A stretch of DNA of 9,410 bases from Candidatus Blautia equi (GTDB lineage: Bacteria > Bacillota > Clostridia > Lachnospirales > Lachnospiraceae), in assembly GCA_018064695.1 (NCBI GenBank), contig JAGHUU010000268.1, positions 1-9,410 of the forward strand, written 5' to 3'. Each line of letters begins with the position of its first letter. The first letter of the stretch is position 1. Shown one piece after another: positions 5,934 to 9,410 of the stretch. The notes under the pieces were generated by a model. It worked only from the letters and a program-made list of their open reading frames with translations, did no database searches and had not been told where the DNA came from. The position numbers and the translations under genes were made by a program.

Positions 5934-6968
5934 ATGAAGATTGTTGTATTAGCAGGAGGAACCAGTACAGAGAGAGACGTATCCATCGTATCCGGAACCG
6001 ACATCTGTACCGCACTCCGTTCCAAAGGACATCAGGCTATATTAGTAGACGTATTCTGTGGTGTGGAGAACGTGGATTTCACCGATCCATTCCCGGCAGA
6101 GTATGATGTGCAGCAGGCTTCCCGGTATATGAAGAGCTTCAACAGCCGTATTGAGGAGATGAAAGCAACCCGCCGCAGCTTTTTCGGACCAAACGTTCTG
6201 GCCCTCTGCGAGCTGGCAGACTTCACCTTCTTAGGACTCCACGGAGCAAACGGTGAGGACGGAAAACTCCAGGCCACCCTGGACCTTATGGGAATCCGCT
6301 ATACAGGAACCGATTATCTCAGCAGCGCCATCGCCATGGATAAGGGCGTGGCAAAACAGTTCTTCCGCATGCACGGCGTTCCTACTCCAAACGGAATCGT
6401 TATGGAGAAGAGCCAGCGCACTAATGACCTGAATGCCCTTGGCCTTAGCTTCCCGGTAGTTGTAAAAACTGCCTGCGGCGGCTCCAGCATTGGTGTTTAC
6501 ATTGTGGAAGACCAGCCATCCTTTGAGGATGCTCTGAATCAGGGCTTCTCCTATGAGGACACACTGGTCATTGAGGAGTGCATCAGAGGTACCGAGTATA
6601 CCGTAGCCGTTGTGGACGGCGTGGCATACCCTATTGTGGAGATTGTTCCGCTGGAGCGCTTCTACGATTATGAAAACAAATACAAACCGGGCGCAGTAAG
6701 GGAAACCTGCCCTGCTCCGCTTTCCGAAGAAATGACCAGGAAAATGCAGGATTACGCCGTAAAAGGCTATCATGCACTGGGCCTGCAGAGCTATGCCCGC
6801 CTGGATTTCATGATGAGAGACAACGGTGAGATGTTCTGTCTGGAGGCAAACACCCTTCCGGGTATGACTCCTACCAGTCTCATCCCGCAGGAGGCAGCCG
6901 TACTCGGCATGGATTACCCATCCCTCTGCGAGGAACTGATCCGCATTTCCATGAAGAAATACGAATAA
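5934..6968 (+). CDS. ddl: D-alanine--D-alanine ligase
   Basis: A 344-residue ATP-grasp ligase that joins two D-alanines with ATP hydrolysis, making the peptidoglycan dipeptide in the cytosol. The N-terminal domain shows GGTSTERDVS at 8-17 (Glu13, first D-Ala site), and Ddl signature 1 HGANGEDG is at 103-110. The ATP-grasp core includes VVKTACGGSSIGV and the EE pair of the nucleotide site (VIEECIRGTEYTV). Signature 2 LEANTLPGMT is at 303-312, with metal ligands Glu304 and Asn306. The omega-loop segment FYDYENKYKPG keeps the Lys-Tyr pattern of true D-Ala-D-Ala ligases. It does not show the VanA-like or VanC-like replacement, so D-lactate or D-serine use is not indicated. The Shine-Dalgarno is weak: AGGA at 5916-5919 is 14 bases away, with an AAGAG nearer. 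murF follows after 46 bp and uses the product. Confidence 0.96.
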   Translation: MKIVVLAGGTSTERDVSIVSGTDICTALRSKGHQAILVDVFCGVENVDFTDPFPAEYDVQQASRYMKSFNSRIEEMKATRRSFFGPNVLALCELADFTFLGLHGANGEDGKLQATLDLMGIRYTGTDYLSSAIAMDKGVAKQFFRMHGVPTPNGIVMEKSQRTNDLNALGLSFPVVVKTACGGSSIGVYIVEDQPSFEDALNQGFSYEDTLVIEECIRGTEYTVAVVDGVAYPIVEIVPLERFYDYENKYKPGAVRETCPAPLSEEMTRKMQDYAVKGYHALGLQSYARLDFMMRDNGEMFCLEANTLPGMTPTSLIPQEAAVLGMDYPSLCEELIRISMKKYE

Positions 6969-6996
6969 AAACGAATCACGTTTGATATAAATAAAA

Positions 6997-7005
6997 AAGG
7001 AGGAG
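6997..7005 (+). promoter_or_regulatory. Strong ribosome binding site of murF
   Basis: AAGGAGGAG covers 6997-7005, placing it 9 to 11 bases before ATG 7015. The TTG at 7011 is closer to ideal spacing but is in another frame that reads only 60 codons. The next in-frame ATG at 7084, where MurF homologues usually begin, has AGG directly touching it and no usable site. The binding site therefore decides for 7015. Confidence 0.7.
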
Positions 7006-7014
7006 CCATTTTGC

Positions 7015-8454
7015 ATGGAGACAGCGCCGTATGCAGAACACATACGTCCTGTTCCGGCAGAATGGCTCAGTGTGATAATAAGGATGAAAAATTTAACCCC
7101 GGAAAACATTGCAAAGGTATGCGGCGGAACCTATGTGGGTCCGGATTCCCTCTTAAAAAAAGAGGTAGTCTCCATCACCACCGACAGCCGTAAAGTGGAA
7201 GAGGGCGGCATGTTTGTCCCAATCGTGGGCGAGCGCGTGGATGCCCACAAATTTATCCCGGATGTCATGAGCAAAGGTGCTCTTGTAACTCTTTCCGAGA
7301 GAGAACTGCCGGATGCGGATTACCCATACATTCAGGTGGCATCCTCCCTGCAGGCAGTGAAGGACATCGCAGAATTCTATCTGAAACAGCTGAACATCCC
7401 GGTGGTAGGCATCACCGGCAGCGTGGGCAAGACCAGCACAAAGGAAGTCATCGCTTCTGTTCTGAAGGAAAAATACAATACTCTCAAGACCCAGGGCAAC
7501 TTTAATAAGGAGCTGGGACTTCCCCTCACCGTATTCCGTCTCCGAGATGAGCACCAGATTGCCGTGCTGGAGATGGGCATCAGCGACTTTGGTGAGATGA
7601 CCCGCCTGGCTAAGATCGCAAGACCAGACACCAGCGTCATCACAAATATCGGCACCTGCCATCTGGAGAACCTGGGCGACAGGGACGGCGTACTGAAAGC
7701 CAAGACAGAGGTCTTCGCCTTTGTAAAGGAGAACGGTCACATTGTCCTGAACGGAGATGACGATAAGCTCATCACCGTGGAGGAATCTAACGGTATCCGT
7801 CCGGTATTCTTTGGCCTGGATGGAGATCATCCGGTATATGCTGCCGACATCGTAAGCCAGGGATTAAAAGGCAGCATCTGCACCATTCATCTCGGTGAGG
7901 AAGCCTTCCAGGTGCTGGTTCCAATGCCGGGAAGACACATGATCTACAATGCTCTTGCAGCAGCGGCAGTCGGAAAGATTTACGGTCTGACAACAGAGGA
8001 GATCAAAGCCGGTATCGAGAGCCTGGAGGCAGTCAGCGGCCGCTTCCACATGATCGAAACAGAGCGTTTCCTCATTGTGGATGACTGTTACAATGCAAAC
8101 CCGATGTCCATGAAGGGCTCCCTGGATGTTCTGCAGGACGGCGCAGGCAGACGTGTAGCCATTTTAGGAGACATGGGAGAGCTTGGAAAAGACGAGATCC
8201 AGCTCCATGAGGAGGTAGGCGAGCACGCAGGACAGGTGAAGATCGATGTCTGCATCTGTGTGGGAAGCTTAAGCAAATATATGGCGGAGAAAGCAAAGGG
8301 AACAAATCCTGCGCTCACTGTCATTTATGAGCCGGACCGTGACAGCCTGCTGAAAAACCTTTCCTCCTATGTGAAGGACGGCGACACCATTCTGGTGAAG
8401 GCATCCCACTTCATGAAGTTTGAGGAAGTAGTAAAAGCGCTTGAGAATATGTGA
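7015..8454 (+). CDS. murF: UDP-N-acetylmuramoyl-tripeptide--D-alanyl-D-alanine ligase
   Basis: A 479-residue Mur ligase that adds the D-Ala-D-Ala made by Ddl to UDP-MurNAc-tripeptide with ATP, completing the cytosolic pentapeptide precursor. The substrate-binding N-terminal domain shows TTDSRKVEEGGMFVP. The central domain has the P-loop GITGSVGKTSTKE (Gly132 to Lys139-Thr140), NFNKELGLPLT, LEMGISDFGEM, the conserved histidine in NIGTCHLENLGDRDG and a following KAK lysine suited to carbamylation. The C-terminal part has GRHMIYNALAA, the DDCYNANPMSMK motif typical of MurF, and ILGDMGELG. Homologues normally begin at the equivalent of Met24 (MKNLTPENIAKVCGG, base 7084), about 456 residues in total. 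The extra 23 residues are encoded because the only good ribosome binding site serves 7015. ddl lies 46 bp upstream, and the dehydrogenase 24 bp downstream is probably in the same operon. Confidence 0.94.
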   Translation: METAPYAEHIRPVPAEWLSVIIRMKNLTPENIAKVCGGTYVGPDSLLKKEVVSITTDSRKVEEGGMFVPIVGERVDAHKFIPDVMSKGALVTLSERELPDADYPYIQVASSLQAVKDIAEFYLKQLNIPVVGITGSVGKTSTKEVIASVLKEKYNTLKTQGNFNKELGLPLTVFRLRDEHQIAVLEMGISDFGEMTRLAKIARPDTSVITNIGTCHLENLGDRDGVLKAKTEVFAFVKENGHIVLNGDDDKLITVEESNGIRPVFFGLDGDHPVYAADIVSQGLKGSICTIHLGEEAFQVLVPMPGRHMIYNALAAAAVGKIYGLTTEEIKAGIESLEAVSGRFHMIETERFLIVDDCYNANPMSMKGSLDVLQDGAGRRVAILGDMGELGKDEIQLHEEVGEHAGQVKIDVCICVGSLSKYMAEKAKGTNPALTVIYEPDRDSLLKNLSSYVKDGDTILVKASHFMKFEEVVKALENM

Positions 8455-8478
8455 ACATAGAGATACAGGAGATAAGAT

Positions 8479-9369
8479 ATGAAAGTAGTAATTCTGGAAG
8501 CATTGAGCGTTGGAGAGGATATGGATTTCACTCCATTTGACAGATTTGGCGAGATCGTGATCTACCAGTCCAGCACAGAGGACGAGGTGGCAGACCGCGT
8601 AAAAGACTGTGATGTCATTGTGGCAAACAAGGTGCCTATGAATGAGAAGACTCTCTGCAAGGCAGAAAACCTGAAGCTGGTGTGCCTGACCGCCACCGGT
8701 ATCAACAACCTGGACGGCGAGTATCTGAAAAAGAGAGGCATCGCCGCATGCAACGTGGCAGGCTATTCCACCAACGGTGTGGCACAGCACACCTTCGCGC
8801 TGATGTTCTATGTGATGGAAAAACTGAGCTACTATGACCAGTATGTAAAATCCGGCGATTATGCAAAGGGCGCAGTGTTCTCCCATTTCTCCGAGGCCTT
8901 CTGCGAGCTGCAGGATAAGACCTGGGGTATCATCGGAATGGGTGCTATCGGAACCCGCGTGGCTGAGATTGCCGCAACCTTTGGATGCAAGGTCATCTGC
9001 TACTCCGCATCCGGAAGCAAATATGACACTCCGTACGAGCAGGTGGATTTCGACGAGCTTCTTCAGAGATCCGATTTCCTGTCTGTTCACGCACCGCTGA
9101 ACAAATATACAGAGAACCTGATGACCATCGATGCCTTCCGCAAGATGAAAAACAGCGCCATCTTCATCAACGTGGCCCGCGGTGCTATCGTAAACGAGGC
9201 AGATCTTTACACCGCACTCACTGAGAACGAGATCGCAGGCGCAGCGCTGGATGTACTCTGCAAAGAGCCTATGGATCCTGCAAACCCGCTGCTTAACATC
9301 AAGGACAGCAAGAAACTGATCATCACCCCTCACATCGCATGGGCAGCCAAAGAGACCGCTTCCGCGTAG
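8479..9369 (+). CDS. D-2-hydroxyacid dehydrogenase, frameshifted near the C-terminus
   Basis: An NAD(P)-dependent D-isomer specific 2-hydroxyacid dehydrogenase, which reduces 2-oxoacids such as hydroxypyruvate or glyoxylate or works in reverse. The Rossmann motif GMGAIG is at 153-158. The catalytic Arg234 (NVARGAIVNE), Glu263 (CKEP) and His285 (TPHIAW) are all present with normal spacing. TGINNLDGEYL and PHIAWA resemble glycerate dehydrogenase/hydroxypyruvate reductase types more than D-lactate dehydrogenases. The start has AGGAGA seven bases upstream. The frame stops at TAG 9367-9369 after HIAWAAKETASA, giving 296 residues, while family members run 15 to 30 residues further. The missing tail is present in the next frame (see 9358-9410). 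The catalytic core is intact, so a shortened protein could still fold, but the lost helix packs on the catalytic domain. The exact substrate cannot be assigned. Confidence 0.85.
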   Translation: MKVVILEALSVGEDMDFTPFDRFGEIVIYQSSTEDEVADRVKDCDVIVANKVPMNEKTLCKAENLKLVCLTATGINNLDGEYLKKRGIAACNVAGYSTNGVAQHTFALMFYVMEKLSYYDQYVKSGDYAKGAVFSHFSEAFCELQDKTWGIIGMGAIGTRVAEIAATFGCKVICYSASGSKYDTPYEQVDFDELLQRSDFLSVHAPLNKYTENLMTIDAFRKMKNSAIFINVARGAIVNEADLYTALTENEIAGAALDVLCKEPMDPANPLLNIKDSKKLIITPHIAWAAKETASA

Positions 9370-9410
9370 TGGATGAGGTAATTAAAAATATGGACGCTTT
9401 CTTCGCCGGA
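9358..9410 (+). other. Out-of-frame continuation of the dehydrogenase, running off the window
   Basis: After Thr293 (codon 9355-9357), shifting by one base gives, from 9358 to the window end, RFRVVDEVIKNMDAFFAG if one C is restored before 9358. This fits the usual end of the family (a KExRxR, V-D-x-V, N-x-x-A-F-x-x-G pattern). A single-base deletion in GAGACC(C)GC is the simplest explanation. The true gene end lies beyond base 9410. Confidence 0.8.

Noticed and set aside
6231..7109. A 292-codon minus-strand open frame opposite ddl
   Set aside because: ddl has both signature motifs intact. The antisense product is a Cys/His/Phe-rich shadow without domain character.
8269..9333. A 354-codon open frame on the minus strand opposite murF's 3' end and the dehydrogenase
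   Set aside because: It lies antisense to two genes with clear family motifs, crosses their intergenic gap, shows no recognisable domain and has no convincing ribosome binding site. Long antisense frames arise from the codon bias of the real genes.
5934..9369. A vanHAX-like glycopeptide resistance cluster
   Set aside because: The ligase keeps the Lys-Tyr omega-loop pattern of D-Ala-D-Ala ligases, there is no VanX-type dipeptidase, murF intervenes, and the dehydrogenase motifs are not those of VanH.

Overview
The window is about 9.4 kb of ordinary chromosomal DNA, most likely from a Bacillota bacterium of the class Clostridia, probably a gut-type Lachnospiraceae. This is inferred from strong GGAGG-type ribosome binding sites, near-50% GC coding DNA beside AT-rich spacers, sigma-A-like promoters, T-tailed terminators and the protein types. 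The sequence contains no rRNA or tRNA to confirm the taxonomy.

Layout, left to right. The 3' end of glucose-6-phosphate isomerase (pgi, +) ends at a terminator (169-201). The roughly 300 bp convergent spacer that follows holds a 185-nt long imperfect hairpin (222-406). Exonuclease III (xth, -) comes next and diverges from an M3-family oligoendopeptidase F (pepF, +). A spacer with an orphan promoter and a strong, probably bidirectional, terminator (3413-3457) separates pepF from a convergent class I SAM-dependent methyltransferase (-). That gene diverges from a class I PLP aminotransferase of the aspartate aminotransferase Ic/PF12897 type (+). Then comes a same-strand cluster: ddl (D-Ala-D-Ala ligase), murF (adds the D-Ala-D-Ala dipeptide to UDP-MurNAc-tripeptide) and a D-2-hydroxyacid dehydrogenase whose reading frame breaks close to its C-terminus, just before the window ends.

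How the genes relate. ddl and murF catalyse consecutive steps of peptidoglycan precursor synthesis: Ddl makes the dipeptide that MurF ligates. They are separated by 46 bp, and the dehydrogenase follows murF by 24 bp, so the three are probably co-transcribed. A good promoter lies inside the 3' end of the aminotransferase gene, immediately before a terminator-like hairpin, so the ddl cluster may have its own start point and an attenuation-like control. The other genes (pgi, xth, pepF, methyltransferase) are single transcription units with housekeeping roles.

I do not see a defence system, mobile-element gene, CRISPR array or new multi-gene system. The observations most worth checking are the long hairpin element at 222-406, whose mismatches indicate it is selected as a minus-strand RNA, and the single-base frameshift in the last gene. 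Next are the 23-residue N-terminal extension of MurF that the Shine-Dalgarno supports, the promoter-plus-terminator pair after pepF that could make a roughly 70-nt RNA, and the promoter/hairpin arrangement before ddl.
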